Shown: positions 9,306 through 18,111 of the stretch, in pieces
Layout: each line of letters starts with the position of its first letter
How positions within the stretch are numbered: position 1 is the first letter of the stretch
Source: Sphingobium indicum B90A
Lineage (GTDB): Bacteria > Pseudomonadota > Alphaproteobacteria > Sphingomonadales > Sphingomonadaceae
Assembly: GCF_000264945.2 (NCBI RefSeq)
Contig: NZ_CP013070.1
Coordinates: forward strand, 186,001 to 250,000
Direction of reading: 5' to 3'
Length of the DNA stretch: 64,000 bases
The notes under the pieces: model-generated
Database searches by the model: none
Seen by the model: only the letters and a program-made list of their open reading frames with translations
Told to the model about the DNA's origin: nothing
Position numbers and translations under genes: made by a program

Positions 9306-9427
9306 CGACAGTTACACTAGATGAACAATATTAACGGAGAAATGCCGCAGGTGAAAGGTTCCGCTTTTGCGGCAGATTCCATCGCGTTAAATGCCCGTCC
9401 GGTCGCGGCGTCGACGCGAAGGAGCGA

Positions 9428-10645
9428 TCAGCCGATCGCGCCCGTGGCCCTGCCCGCGGCCTCGAACATGGCGATGATCTGGCCGACCTGTTCATCGCTA
9501 TGTTCCGCGCAAAGCGAACAGCGCAGCAGGAAGGTTCCGGCGGGGGTCGCCGGGGGGCGCGCCATGTTGACGTAGAGCCCCAGCTCCAGCAGCGTCTGCC
9601 ACATGGCCACCGCCTGGGTCTGGTCGGTCAGGATAACGGCGATGATCGCGGACTGCGGCGTTTCCGTGCCCAGCCTGAAGCCGAGGTCGGTGAGGCCCTT
9701 GTGCAGCCGCTGGCTGTTCTTCCACAGATGGGCGCGCTTCTCGCCCGCATGCATCAGCTTGTGGATCGACGTCGCGGCGGTGGCGACGACGCTGGGCGGC
9801 AGCGACGCGGTGAAGACATAGGGACGGCAGACGAGGCGCAACACCTCGAACTTCGGGTGGTTGGACACGCAGAAGCCGCCGACCGTGCCGACCGACTTGG
9901 AGAAGGTGCCGACGACGAAATCGACGTCCTTCTCGACGCCCTGCTCCTCATAGACGCCGCGGCCATTGGGACCGAAAAAGCCCATGCCATGCGCCTCGTC
10001 CACCAGAATCATGCAATTGGGATGCTTGCGCACGGCGGCCACCATGTCCGGCAGCGGCGCGACGTCGCCCAGCATCGAATAGACGCCTTCCAGCACCACC
10101 AGCTTCAGCGCGTCGGCGGGCAGGCGGCCCAGGCGCTTGTCCAGATCCTCCACGCTGTTGTGGCGGAAACGGACGATCTCCGCATCGCCCAGGAAGCAGC
10201 CGTCATAGATGGAGGCATGACTGTCCGCGTCCAGCACGACATAATCGCCCCGGCCCGCCAGGGTGGAAATCATGCCCAGATTGGCCTGATAGCCGGTGGA
10301 GAAGACCATCGCGCCGCTGGTGCCGTAGAAGTCCTTGAGCGCTTCCTCGACTTCCTTGTGCCCCTGATAGGTGCCGTTCAGCAGGCGGCTGCCGGTGGTG
10401 CCCGCGCCGAAATCGTCCAGCGCCTTCTTGCCCGCGGCGATGACGTCCGGGTCGAAGGTCATGCCCATATAGTTGTAGGTGCCGAGCAGGATCGTGTCCT
10501 TGCCCTTGATGACGGCCTGGGTGGGGGACTTCACCTCGTCCATGACGATGGCGAAGGGATCGCGCACGCCTGTCGCCAACAGCGCCTCGCGCTCGGCGAT
10601 CAGGGGGTCGAATTTGGAGAAGAGGTCGCGGGTTTGCGTCGTCAT
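9428..10645 (-). CDS. spt: Serine palmitoyltransferase
   Basis: A PLP enzyme of the alpha-oxoamine synthase family that condenses serine with an acyl thioester, the first step in sphingolipid synthesis. The soluble bacterial form is 400-420 residues; this one is 405. Visible: TGSRLLNGTYQGHKEVE, DADSHASIYDG (His143 stacks on PLP), VDEAHGMG (Asp216, His219) and the PLP lysine Lys250 in TFSKSVGTVGG. Sphingomonads carry glycosphingolipids in place of lipopolysaccharide, so the gene is expected to be essential for the outer membrane. A gaggaac Shine-Dalgarno precedes the ATG. The upstream minus-strand neighbour is its likely acyl carrier protein. Confidence 0.95.
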   Translation of the reverse strand: MTTQTRDLFSKFDPLIAEREALLATGVRDPFAIVMDEVKSPTQAVIKGKDTILLGTYNYMGMTFDPDVIAAGKKALDDFGAGTTGSRLLNGTYQGHKEVEEALKDFYGTSGAMVFSTGYQANLGMISTLAGRGDYVVLDADSHASIYDGCFLGDAEIVRFRHNSVEDLDKRLGRLPADALKLVVLEGVYSMLGDVAPLPDMVAAVRKHPNCMILVDEAHGMGFFGPNGRGVYEEQGVEKDVDFVVGTFSKSVGTVGGFCVSNHPKFEVLRLVCRPYVFTASLPPSVVATAATSIHKLMHAGEKRAHLWKNSQRLHKGLTDLGFRLGTETPQSAIIAVILTDQTQAVAMWQTLLELGLYVNMARPPATPAGTFLLRCSLCAEHSDEQVGQIIAMFEAAGRATGAIG

Positions 10646-10669
10646 ATTGGTTCCTCGACCCGTTCGTGC

Positions 10670-10774
10670 TGAGTTAGGTGGGAAGGCAAAGGCCTCGTAT
10701 CGAAGCGCCCTGCGCCGGTCCCTGTCCTTCGATGCGCCATTTCGACAGGCTCAATGGCTACTCAGGACGAACGG
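10670..10774. repeat. Palindromic repeat, family R7 copy 2 (degenerate)
   Basis: Outer arms cgttcgtgctgag and ctcaggacgaacg are inverted, and an inner ttcgacaggctcaatggc resembles the family core. It separates spt from the acyl carrier protein gene. Confidence 0.6.
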
Positions 10775-10794
10775 CAATAAAAGTCAGGCGGCTT

Positions 10795-11037
10795 TCAGCC
10801 CTTCAGCTTCGCCACGGCGTCCACGAGCTGGCCGACGGTCTCGATCTCGGCCTGCATGTTCATGGTGATGATGATGTCGAATTCATCCTCGATCGCGGCG
10901 ACGAAATCCATCACCGTCAGGCTGTCCCATTCCAGATCGCCCGCGAAGGTGGTGGCTTCGGTCAGTTCGACGCCCTTTTTGTTGAAAGGCGCGATCTGGC
11001 TCAAAACGCTGTCGAAAATTGGCTGGCGATCCGTCAT
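10795..11037 (-). CDS. Acyl carrier protein associated with serine palmitoyltransferase
   Basis: An 80-residue acyl carrier protein. The phosphopantetheine site is Ser39 in EWDSLTVMDF, and the surrounding acidic helix II (FVAAIEDEFDI) is typical. The start is the ATG at 11037; the frame runs further upstream but without ACP-like sequence. It lies 149 bp upstream of spt on the same strand. In sphingomonads such an ACP is known to sit beside spt and to deliver the acyl chain as acyl-ACP. That role is inferred here from position and motif, and it is unlikely to be the general fatty-acid ACP. Confidence 0.9.
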   Translation of the reverse strand: MTDRQPIFDSVLSQIAPFNKKGVELTEATTFAGDLEWDSLTVMDFVAAIEDEFDIIITMNMQAEIETVGQLVDAVAKLKG

Positions 11038-11151
11038 TATCCGTGGTGCTTTCCGTGAAAGAGCGGCTTTTGCCCTCAAGCGTCGCTCTTTGGCAAGGGA
11101 ATAAGGCGGCAATCGGGCATGACTGTCGCGAAAAAGGGGGAGGGGGAAAAG

Positions 11152-11673
11152 ATGGACGCGACGAATGCTCCGGTGCCCAATGCGATCCACCTGCTGCGCA
11201 CGGCGGTGCAGACCAATATGCAATTGAGCCAGATGGCCGATCAGAAGGCCAACATGCTGATCGGCGCGTCGATGGTGATCTTCACGCTTTGCGTCGCGCA
11301 ATTGCGGTCGGGGGCGCTGGTCTGGCCGGTGGCGGTGCTGGCGGTGGGCGTGTTCCTGGCCGCGACCTGCGCGATCATGGCCGTGCTGCCCAGCGTCGGC
11401 CGGTCGCGCGGGGATGTGGGAACGGACGACAATCTGCTGTTCTTCGGCATCTTCACCAGCCTCAGCGAGGCGGAATTCAGCGACCGGATGATGGCCCTGG
11501 TGTCGGACGACGATGCGCTGTGCCGGGCGATGCTGCGCGACATGTACCAGAACGGGCAGGTGCTCCAGCGGCGGAAATATCGCTGGCTGGGCTATGCCTA
11601 TCGGCTGTTCCTGGCGGGCGTAGTGACGAGTTTTGTCGCGCTGGTGGTGGATTTGGGACTGGGGTGGGGTTGA
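11152..11673 (+). CDS. PycTM-like (DUF5706) two-segment membrane protein
   Basis: A protein of about 173 residues with the layout of the Pycsar effector transmembrane domain. It has an amphipathic start (HLLRTAVQTNMQLSQMADQK), ADQKANMLIGASMVIF into the first membrane segment, a second segment (VLAVGVFLAATCAIMAVLPS), a loop with DDNLLFFGIFTSLSE, and a final hydrophobic stretch near the C-terminus. Start chosen at 11152 because gggggaggggg lies just before it; an ATG at 11119 would add 11 residues. In Pycsar defence these proteins damage the membrane on binding cCMP or cUMP, but no nucleotide cyclase is adjacent here, so the role is open. Confidence 0.7.
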   Translation: MDATNAPVPNAIHLLRTAVQTNMQLSQMADQKANMLIGASMVIFTLCVAQLRSGALVWPVAVLAVGVFLAATCAIMAVLPSVGRSRGDVGTDDNLLFFGIFTSLSEAEFSDRMMALVSDDDALCRAMLRDMYQNGQVLQRRKYRWLGYAYRLFLAGVVTSFVALVVDLGLGWG

Positions 11674-11736
11674 GGGGAGCGCTTTGCTTGCCCCCATCAG
11701 CATGACGGGGAAGGGGCGGGCGAATGCCCCGGCAAA

Positions 11737-12015
11737 TTACCGAAAATTGTCGGCGTAGGCCTGGATCTTGAGCGTCTTGGGCGCGGTCGGAATGACGGCA
11801 TAGGCGATCCCCTCCCGCTCCGCATAGGCGCGGGCGGCTTCTTCGGAGGAGAAGGTCAGCCTGATCTGCTGCTTCGTGTCGCCCGAGCCAGCCCAGCCGG
11901 TCAGCGGATCGGGCTTCTTCGCTTCGGCCGCCACATATTCCAGCACCCATTTGCGGGTCAGCGCCTTGCCGGACTGCATGGCGTTCTTCTGGATCTGATA
12001 GATGCGCGCGCTCAT
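11737..12015 (-). CDS. NDUFS4-like NADH dehydrogenase accessory protein (ETC complex I)
   Basis: A 92-residue protein of the ETC complex I subunit (NDUFS4/18 kDa) family. Visible family features: ARIYQIQKNAMQSG at the start (compare RIYxPxKxAMQSG), WVLEYVAAE, DPLTGWAGSGDTKQQIRLTF and a closing EEAARAYAEREGIAYAV segment. In alphaproteobacteria and mitochondria this protein is a peripheral subunit of respiratory complex I near the NADH module. No other complex I gene is nearby. The start is the ATG at 12015. Confidence 0.9.
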   Translation of the reverse strand: MSARIYQIQKNAMQSGKALTRKWVLEYVAAEAKKPDPLTGWAGSGDTKQQIRLTFSSEEAARAYAEREGIAYAVIPTAPKTLKIQAYADNFR

Positions 12016-12073
12016 CGCGAGGAAGACTCCTGAGGGAAGATCGGGTTGCGTTGCACCAGCGAATGGATCGAAG

Positions 12074-14530
12074 TCAAGGCTTCCCCTTGGCCTCGGCGCG
12101 TTTCGTGCGCAGCGTGGCGCTGGCCGCCGCCGGATCGTCCGGCCAGGGATGCCTGGGGTATCGGCCGCGCATTTCCTTCGCCACCGCGCTCCAACTGCCC
12201 GCCCAGAAGCCGGGGAGGTCGCGCGTCGTCTGGATCGGCCGGCCGGCCGGCGAGGTGAGGGAAAGCACCAGCGGAACGCGCGCGCTGCCGACCACCGGAT
12301 GCTCGTTGAGGCCGAACAGGGCCTGGACGCGCAGTTCGACGCGGGGGCCGCCCTCCGCCGCATAGTCGATCTCATGGCCGCTGCCGGCGGGGGAGCGGAA
12401 TTCGGGCGGGGCGAGCCGGTCGACCTGCTGCTTGCCGTCCCAGCCGATCAGCCCTTCCAGCACGCCGGAAAGCTGCGAACGGTCGATGTCGGAGAGACGG
12501 CGCCTGCCTTGCAGCAGCGGGGGGAGCCATTCGTCCAGCGTCTCCATCAACGCGGCATCCGACAGGGCCTCCACGCCGGCGAAGGCAGCGCGCATCCTGA
12601 GCGATCGCGCCGCGTCGGACCAGGGGAGAAGGTCCAGCCCGCCCAGCCGCACGCCGTCGGTCAGGGCTGCGACCACGGCATCCGGATCGGGCCGGTCATC
12701 AGAGCCGGACGAGAGCCGCACCGCGCCCAGCCGCCTTTCGCGCAACGCCTCTATCCCGCCATTGGCGGCCCGGAATCGCACGGTGCGATGCTCCGCGATC
12801 CGGGCCGCGAACAGGGCGATCACCTCCGCCTCGCCGATCGGCGCGGCGGAGAGGATGCGGGCGCCTGCCGCGCTGCCTTGCACTTCGCCCACCGCCAGCC
12901 ATTCCTCCCGCGCCAGGGGGCTGAGCGGATCGAGCCGGAAGCCGCGTCCGCCGACGCTTGCCCAGTCCGCGCCGTCGGCGGAGCGGCGCTTGGAAACGCG
13001 ATCCGGGAAGGCGAGGGCGAGACAGAGGCCGGTTTCATGGCCATGCTCCGCGCCAAGGGTTCCCTTGGCCGCAAGCGGTGGAACCAGCTTCGCCCATCGT
13101 CGCGCCATCGTCCGTGCCGCATCGGCGCGCTTGCCGCTCTCACGCCGCCAGCGCATTCGTCGCTGCGTCAGGTCCGTATCCTGCCCGCCGATTCCCCGTT
13201 CGCTCAGCAGCACGGCAACCTCCGCCGCGACCTCCGCCAGTCCGATTTCGCCCGCCCGCACCAGCATATGGCCGATGCGCGGTTCCAGCGGCAGGGCGGC
13301 GAGCGCCTTGCCATGGGCGGTGATGCGTCCGTCCTCGTCCAGCGCCTCCAGCGCCGTCAGCCGTCTGCGCGCCTCCGCCACGGCGGCGGCGGGCGGCGGG
13401 TCCAGCCAGCGCAACTCGCCCGGATCGCCCACCCCCCAAAGCGCGCAGTCCAGGATCAGGCTCGACAGGTCGCTCTCCAATATCTCCGGCGGGTCGAAGG
13501 GCGGCATGCCGGCGGTCGCCGCCGCTTCCCAGAGGCGATAGGCGACGCCCGGCCGCTGCCGCGCCGCGCGGCCCGCCCGCTGGATCGCCGCCGCCTGACT
13601 GGCGCGTTCCGTCACCAGCCGCGTTACGCCCGCCGCCCGGTCATAACGCGGCCGCCGCGCCAGACCGCTATCCACCACGATCCGCACGCCGTCGATGGTC
13701 AGGCTGGTTTCCGCGATGGACGTGGCGAGGATCACCTTCCGCCGTCCCTCCCGCGAGGGGCGGATCGCCGCCCGTTGCGCCGCCGGGTCGAGCGAGCCGT
13801 GGAGCTTGTGCACCTCCACCCCCGCGCCCTCCAGCCGTTCCGCTGTCCGTTCGATCTCCGCCACGCCGGGCAGGAAGGCGAGCAGGTCGCCTTCCGCCTC
13901 CTCGCTCAGCGCCCGGCGGATGGTCGCCGCCATCTCCTCCTCGATCCGCTTTTCCGATGCGCGCCCGACATGGCGTAACGCCAGCGGCTGGATGCGGCCT
14001 TCGCTCTCCACCACGGGCGCGCCGTCGAGCAGGGCCGCGAAACGCGCGCCATCCAGCGTAGCCGACATGGGTATGATCCGCAGGTCGGGCCGCAGCGCTC
14101 CTTGCGCGTCGAGGGCCAGGGCCAGCCCGAAATCGCTGTCCAGGCTGCGCTCATGCACTTCGTCGAACAGGATGGCGGAGACGCCCGAAAGCTCCGGATC
14201 GTCCTGAATCCGCCGCACGAAAATGCCCTCGGTCAGGACCAGCAGCCGCGTGGCCTTCGAAACCTTCGAATCCATCCGGGTTGCGTAGCCGACCGTGCCG
14301 CCGACATCCTCGCCCATCAGTTCGGCGATCCGCTCCGCCGCTGCCCGCGCCGCCAGCCGCCGGGGGGAGAGCAGCAGGATCTGGCCCGTGCACCAGGACT
14401 GGTCCAGCAGGGCGGGTCCGACGGCGGTGGTCTTGCCCGCGCCCGGCGGAGCCACCAGCACGGCATTGCTCCCTTCGCGCAGCGCGGCGAGCAGGTCGGG
14501 CAATACGGCATGGATGGGCAGGGCGGTCAT
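12074..14530 (-). CDS. hrpB: ATP-dependent helicase HrpB
   Basis: A DEAH-type RNA helicase of about 818 residues, normal for HrpB. Visible: Walker A in APPGAGKTTAVGPALL, the DEVH box (LFDEVHERSLDSDFG), PMSATLDG (motif III), QRAGRAARQRPGVAYRLW (motif VI), and the long C-terminal HrpB region ending near WPDDP. Start placed at 14530 because agaggaag lies 5-6 bases before that ATG; an ATG at 14551 is also open. The cellular role in most bacteria is not settled. It is convergent with nothing on its 3' side and follows a TSUP permease gene on the same strand. Confidence 0.93.
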   Translation of the reverse strand: MTALPIHAVLPDLLAALREGSNAVLVAPPGAGKTTAVGPALLDQSWCTGQILLLSPRRLAARAAAERIAELMGEDVGGTVGYATRMDSKVSKATRLLVLTEGIFVRRIQDDPELSGVSAILFDEVHERSLDSDFGLALALDAQGALRPDLRIIPMSATLDGARFAALLDGAPVVESEGRIQPLALRHVGRASEKRIEEEMAATIRRALSEEAEGDLLAFLPGVAEIERTAERLEGAGVEVHKLHGSLDPAAQRAAIRPSREGRRKVILATSIAETSLTIDGVRIVVDSGLARRPRYDRAAGVTRLVTERASQAAAIQRAGRAARQRPGVAYRLWEAAATAGMPPFDPPEILESDLSSLILDCALWGVGDPGELRWLDPPPAAAVAEARRRLTALEALDEDGRITAHGKALAALPLEPRIGHMLVRAGEIGLAEVAAEVAVLLSERGIGGQDTDLTQRRMRWRRESGKRADAARTMARRWAKLVPPLAAKGTLGAEHGHETGLCLALAFPDRVSKRRSADGADWASVGGRGFRLDPLSPLAREEWLAVGEVQGSAAGARILSAAPIGEAEVIALFAARIAEHRTVRFRAANGGIEALRERRLGAVRLSSGSDDRPDPDAVVAALTDGVRLGGLDLLPWSDAARSLRMRAAFAGVEALSDAALMETLDEWLPPLLQGRRRLSDIDRSQLSGVLEGLIGWDGKQQVDRLAPPEFRSPAGSGHEIDYAAEGGPRVELRVQALFGLNEHPVVGSARVPLVLSLTSPAGRPIQTTRDLPGFWAGSWSAVAKEMRGRYPRHPWPDDPAAASATLRTKRAEAKGKP

Positions 14531-14571
14531 CGCCGCTTCCTCTCGCGCCATTCACGCCTCAACGCAATGAT

Positions 14572-15351
14572 TCAGCCGAACAACAGAATATGGATCGGGT
14601 TTTTGGGGTCCAGCAGCATCTTGGCGGTCAGCGCCAGCGACAGGATGATCAGCAGCGGCCGGATCAGTCGGCTGCCGAAGCGCATGGCCAGCCGCGAACC
14701 GATCTGCCCGCCGGTGATGCTGCCCACCGCCATGGCCAGCCCGACGATCCAGATCACATGGCCGCCCGCGATCATGGTGATCAGTCCGGCCAGGTTGCTG
14801 GCGAAATTGGCCGCCTTGGTCTGGGCCGTGGCGCGCACGAGGCCAAGGCCGCCGAGAGCGATGAAGATGGTGGTGTAGAAGGCCCCCGCGCCCGGCCCGA
14901 AAAAACCGTCGTAAAAGCCGATGACGCCGATCAGCAGGCTGAGCGCGACCATGCCGACCCGCTGGTGCCGGTCCATTTCGCCGACCTTGGGCGAGAAGGT
15001 GAAATAGGCCGCCAGCGCGATCAGCAGCGCGGGCATCAGTCCGGCGAGAATGGACGGATCGACCCTCTGCACCAGCCAGGCGCCGCCGACCGATCCCGCA
15101 AACGCCGCGAATATGGGCCAGCGATAGGCCTTCAAATCCATATGTCCCGCCCGCGCATAGGCGACGCAGGCGCCGAACGTGCCTAGCGAGCTTTGCAGCT
15201 TGTTGGTCGCGACCGCGGCCACGGGCGGGATTCCGGCGGCCAGCAAGGCGGGCATCGCGATCAGCCCGCCGCCGCCCGCCATCGCGTCGATGCACCCCGC
15301 GATCAACGCGGCGGCCATCAGGAAGGCAATGGTTTCAGGGGAGGGGATCAT
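14572..15351 (-). CDS. TSUP (TauE/SafE) family membrane permease
   Basis: A 259-residue integral membrane protein of the TauE/SafE family, close in layout to E. coli YfcA. It opens with a glycine-rich repeat (CIDAMAGGGGLIAMPALL) and has the second half repeat FYDGFFGPGAGAFY. About seven to eight hydrophobic segments are visible. The family moves sulfite, sulfonates or other organic anions across the inner membrane, and the substrate cannot be read from the sequence. It ends 42 bp before hrpB and may share its transcript. Confidence 0.85.
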   Translation of the reverse strand: MIPSPETIAFLMAAALIAGCIDAMAGGGGLIAMPALLAAGIPPVAAVATNKLQSSLGTFGACVAYARAGHMDLKAYRWPIFAAFAGSVGGAWLVQRVDPSILAGLMPALLIALAAYFTFSPKVGEMDRHQRVGMVALSLLIGVIGFYDGFFGPGAGAFYTTIFIALGGLGLVRATAQTKAANFASNLAGLITMIAGGHVIWIVGLAMAVGSITGGQIGSRLAMRFGSRLIRPLLIILSLALTAKMLLDPKNPIHILLFG

Positions 15352-15391
15352 AAGCGGCGGTTTGGTCTTGCTGAATGAAAAAGGGTATGTG

Positions 15392-15445
15392 TGGCAGGAA
15401 CCCGGTCCTGCCGTCTGAACTGGGTCCCTGCCTTCGCAGGAACAC
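15392..15445. repeat. Palindromic repeat, family R5 copy
   Basis: Arms ggcaggaacccggtcctgcc and ccctgccttcgcaggaacac, part of the R5 family (core ctcctgcgaaggcaggag). It sits between polyprenyl diphosphate synthase and the TSUP permease. Confidence 0.75.
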
Positions 15446-15475
15446 CAAACTCAAACGAACCGGCCGCCTGTTCCC

Positions 15476-16504
15476 TCAATAGGCGCGCGCAATGGCGAAC
15501 TCGACCGCTTCGGTCAGCGCCGCCCTGGCCTTGCCATTGTCGAACATGCCGAGCGCGTCGATGGCCCGCTGGCCATAGTGCCGCGCCCGCGCCAGCGTGT
15601 CCGCAATCGCGCCGGTCTTGCGCAGCAGGCCGGTCGCATGGGCCAGATCCTCGTCGCTCACCCGGTTGCCCGCAATCGCCGCCTTCCAGAAGGCGCGTTC
15701 CTCGTCCGAACCCCGCGCATAGGCCAGGATGACCGGCAACGTCACCTTGCCGTCGCGGAAATCGTCGCCCGCATCCTTGCCCATGGTCGCGCCGTCCGAT
15801 TCATAGTCGATGGCGTCGTCGATAAGCTGGAAGGCGATGCCGAGGTTCCGGCCATAGACGTCCAGGGCCTGCTCCTCCGCCTCGTCGCGGTCGGCCACCA
15901 CGGCGGAAATGCGGCAGGCGGCGGCGAACAGGGCGGCCGTCTTCGCGCCGATAATGTCCAGATATTGCTCTTCGCTGGTGTCGATCTTGCGCTGGGCGGT
16001 AAGCTGGTTGACTTCGCCCTCCGCGATCACGGCCGATGCGTTGGAGAGGATCTTCAACACCTTCAGCGACTCCGCCTCGACCATCAGTTCGAAGGAGCGG
16101 GAGAAGAGGAAATCGCCCACCAGAACGCTGGCGCTGTTGCCCCAGATGATGTTGGCGGTCTTGCGGCCCCGGCGCAGCCCCGATCCGTCGACCACATCGT
16201 CGTGCAGCAGGGTCGCGGTGTGGATGAACTCGACCGCGGCGGCCAGCTTGTAGTGGCGCGACCCCGCATAGCCGACCAGATCGGCGCAGGCGAGCGTCAG
16301 CATCGGCCGCATCCGCTTGCCCCCGCCCGCGATCAGATGGCCGGCCAGTTCGGGGATCAGCGGGATGCGCGACTGCATCCGGTCCAGGATGACGGCGTTC
16401 ACCTGGTTCATGCCCTCGGCGACCAGCGCCATCATGGGGGCGAGCGAAGGCGCGCTGCTGGCGCGGCCGATGGGATGGACATTGCCGGTGGCGGATGCTG
16501 TCAT
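15476..16504 (-). CDS. ispB: Polyprenyl (octaprenyl/decaprenyl-type) diphosphate synthase
   Basis: A trans-prenyltransferase of about 342 residues that makes the long isoprenoid tail of ubiquinone. The first aspartate-rich motif is LLHDDVVDGSGLRRG and the second is LIDDAIDYESD; GGGKRMRPML is the IPP-binding segment. The size and long N-terminal segment fit the ubiquinone-tail enzymes rather than short-chain ispA types. Chain length (C40, C45 or C50) cannot be read; ubiquinone-10 is common in sphingomonads. The start is uncertain: 16504 matches usual family starts, and 16516 is also an ATG. Neither has a clear Shine-Dalgarno. Confidence 0.9.
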   Translation of the reverse strand: MTASATGNVHPIGRASSAPSLAPMMALVAEGMNQVNAVILDRMQSRIPLIPELAGHLIAGGGKRMRPMLTLACADLVGYAGSRHYKLAAAVEFIHTATLLHDDVVDGSGLRRGRKTANIIWGNSASVLVGDFLFSRSFELMVEAESLKVLKILSNASAVIAEGEVNQLTAQRKIDTSEEQYLDIIGAKTAALFAAACRISAVVADRDEAEEQALDVYGRNLGIAFQLIDDAIDYESDGATMGKDAGDDFRDGKVTLPVILAYARGSDEERAFWKAAIAGNRVSDEDLAHATGLLRKTGAIADTLARARHYGQRAIDALGMFDNGKARAALTEAVEFAIARAY

Positions 16505-16659
16505 GACAAGCGCCATGTGGCGGCGCGAAATGCTAAAGGCAAGCGGGAATAGCTTGCCTGACGCCGCGGAAGAGGCAAAAAGCCCCCGATATTGGATGAC
16601 GCATCGCTCGGGCGGAAAACCCGTACCCGCTTTTCCTGGCGATGCTCTGCTGGAGGACC

Positions 16660-16941
16660 ATGGTGGACGAGACTTTGAAGCGCTATCGCGAGAGCATCGA
16701 CAATATCGACGCGGCGCTGGTCTTCATGCTGGCCGAGCGGTTCAAGATCACCCAGGCGGTGGGCGAGCATAAGGCGACCCACGACCTGCCCCCCGCCGAT
16801 CCGGGTCGGGAGGAACGCCAGATCGCGCGCCTGCGCCAACTCGCCACCGACGCCCATCTGGACCCCGATTTCACCGAGAAATTCCTGCGCTTCATCATCG
16901 ACGAGGTGATCCGCCACCATGAAAGGCTGCGCGAGGGCTGA
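16660..16941 (+). CDS. Chorismate mutase (AroQ class)
   Basis: A 93-residue all-helical chorismate mutase that converts chorismate to prephenate for phenylalanine and tyrosine synthesis. Visible: RESIDNIDAALVFMLAERFKITQAVGEHKA, with the Arg of helix 1 and the R-x-x-x-(V/A)-x-x-x-K pattern of the AroQ active site, then DPGREERQIARL and a closing helix. ctggagg lies about 7 bases before the ATG at 16660. It is the monofunctional form with no fused dehydratase. It is divergent from the polyprenyl synthase gene. Confidence 0.9.
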   Translation: MVDETLKRYRESIDNIDAALVFMLAERFKITQAVGEHKATHDLPPADPGREERQIARLRQLATDAHLDPDFTEKFLRFIIDEVIRHHERLREG

Positions 16942-16951
16942 ATATTACAGC

Positions 16952-17848
16952 CTAAGCCGGTTCGGCGATGTCCCGGTCGCGCGCGGGCCGCGTCGACCGG
17001 CCCAGCATCACCCCGCCCAGCGCCAGCGCGAAGCCGATAAGCTGAACCGGACCCAGCCGCTCCCCGAACAGCAGCCACGCCTCGACCGCCGCGAGCGGGG
17101 GCACCAGCAGCAACAGCATCGACATGCGCGTCGGTCCCTGGTGCCGCACCAGCCATACCAGCAAGGACAGTCCGGCGGTCGATAGCGCCAGCACCGACCA
17201 GGCGAGGCCGATCCACAGCATGGGTGAGCCGTCCCAGCGATAGTCCCCGACGAACAGCGTAGCCGCGATGGCGATCATCGCGCCGCCGCCATTCTGCACC
17301 GCCCCGGAAATCGCGATGCCGTCGCCCGCTATCGATCCGCGCTGGATCAGCGTGCCGCCCGCCATGCTCAGCACGGCGAACACGGCCGCGACCGCCGGGC
17401 CGACCGCGATCGATCCGGCGCCTGACCGCTCGATCGCGGGCAGCAATACGCACCCCACGCCGATGATCGCGGCGGCCAGGCCGACCCAGGCGCGCTGCGG
17501 CAGCCGGTCGCCCAGGAAGGCCACGCTCGCCACCGCCACCATCAGCGGTTGCAATGATCCCAGCAGCGCCATGACGCCGGCGGGCATGCCGTTGTTCACC
17601 GCCCACCAGCTCAGCGTCAGGTAGAAGCCGTGCAGCATCGCGCCGGCCGCCAGGTGCAGCCCCAGTCGCCGCCCGCGCGGCAGGGCCTGCCGCGCATGGA
17701 ACGCCGCGCCGCCCAGCAACGCCGTCGTCAGCGCCAGCCGCACGGCCAGGATCAACTCCGGCGTCGCATGCGGCACCGTCGCCCGCGCGACGATGAAGCC
17801 GGTCGACCAGATAAGGACGAACAGAAGGGAAGCGAGGCCAACGATCAT
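16952..17848 (-). CDS. EamA/DMT family permease
   Basis: A 298-residue membrane protein with ten hydrophobic segments arranged as two EamA repeats. It starts with the common LLFVLIWSTGFIVARATVPHATPELILAVRLAL pattern of this family and ends in a basic tail. The family includes exporters of amino acids, nucleotide sugars and drugs. The substrate is not evident here. It converges on the chorismate mutase gene with a 10-bp gap. Confidence 0.87.
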   Translation of the reverse strand: MIVGLASLLFVLIWSTGFIVARATVPHATPELILAVRLALTTALLGGAAFHARQALPRGRRLGLHLAAGAMLHGFYLTLSWWAVNNGMPAGVMALLGSLQPLMVAVASVAFLGDRLPQRAWVGLAAAIIGVGCVLLPAIERSGAGSIAVGPAVAAVFAVLSMAGGTLIQRGSIAGDGIAISGAVQNGGGAMIAIAATLFVGDYRWDGSPMLWIGLAWSVLALSTAGLSLLVWLVRHQGPTRMSMLLLLVPPLAAVEAWLLFGERLGPVQLIGFALALGGVMLGRSTRPARDRDIAEPA

Positions 17849-17945
17849 GCGCCGGCCTTTGGCCTATCGGCGTCCGCCTGTCGAGGCGTGCGATGGGTCA
17901 GGAAAGCGGTGGGTGTGGCTGGGGTTGGCCAATAGCGGACATTAA

Positions 17946-18080
17946 ATCCTCCCTACGCGTAGCGTGGGGAGGGGGACCGTCGGCGCAGCCGATGGTGGAG
18001 GGGAAATACGCAGACCGTGCCCCATTCCCCTCCACCAGCCTTCGGCTGGTCCCCCTCCCCATCTATCGATGGGGAGGAAT
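17946..18080. repeat. Structured ~135-bp palindromic element, family R1 copy A
   Basis: Outer arms atcctccctacgcgtagcg and ctatcgatggggaggaat fold on each other through ggggaggggg and cccctcccc. Each arm also holds a small hairpin: tcggc-gca-gccga on the left and ccagcc-ttc-ggctgg on the right. The centre carries cgtgccccattcccct. Other copies are at 23409, 32055 and 46608 (inverted). It lies between the EamA gene and ccmB. Confidence 0.88.
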
Positions 18081-18111
18081 AGAATAGGTCCGCTCTCCAC
18101 CCGAACCCGCT

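Noticed and set aside
7341..9320. 659-codon open frame on the plus strand across the histidine kinase
   Set aside because: Antisense shadow. Composition is Gly/Ala/Val/Arg/His-rich with no known motif, whereas the minus-strand frame has full kinase domains.
12002..13978. 658-codon open frame opposite hrpB
   Set aside because: Arg-, Ala- and Pro-rich antisense shadow; hrpB has all helicase motifs.
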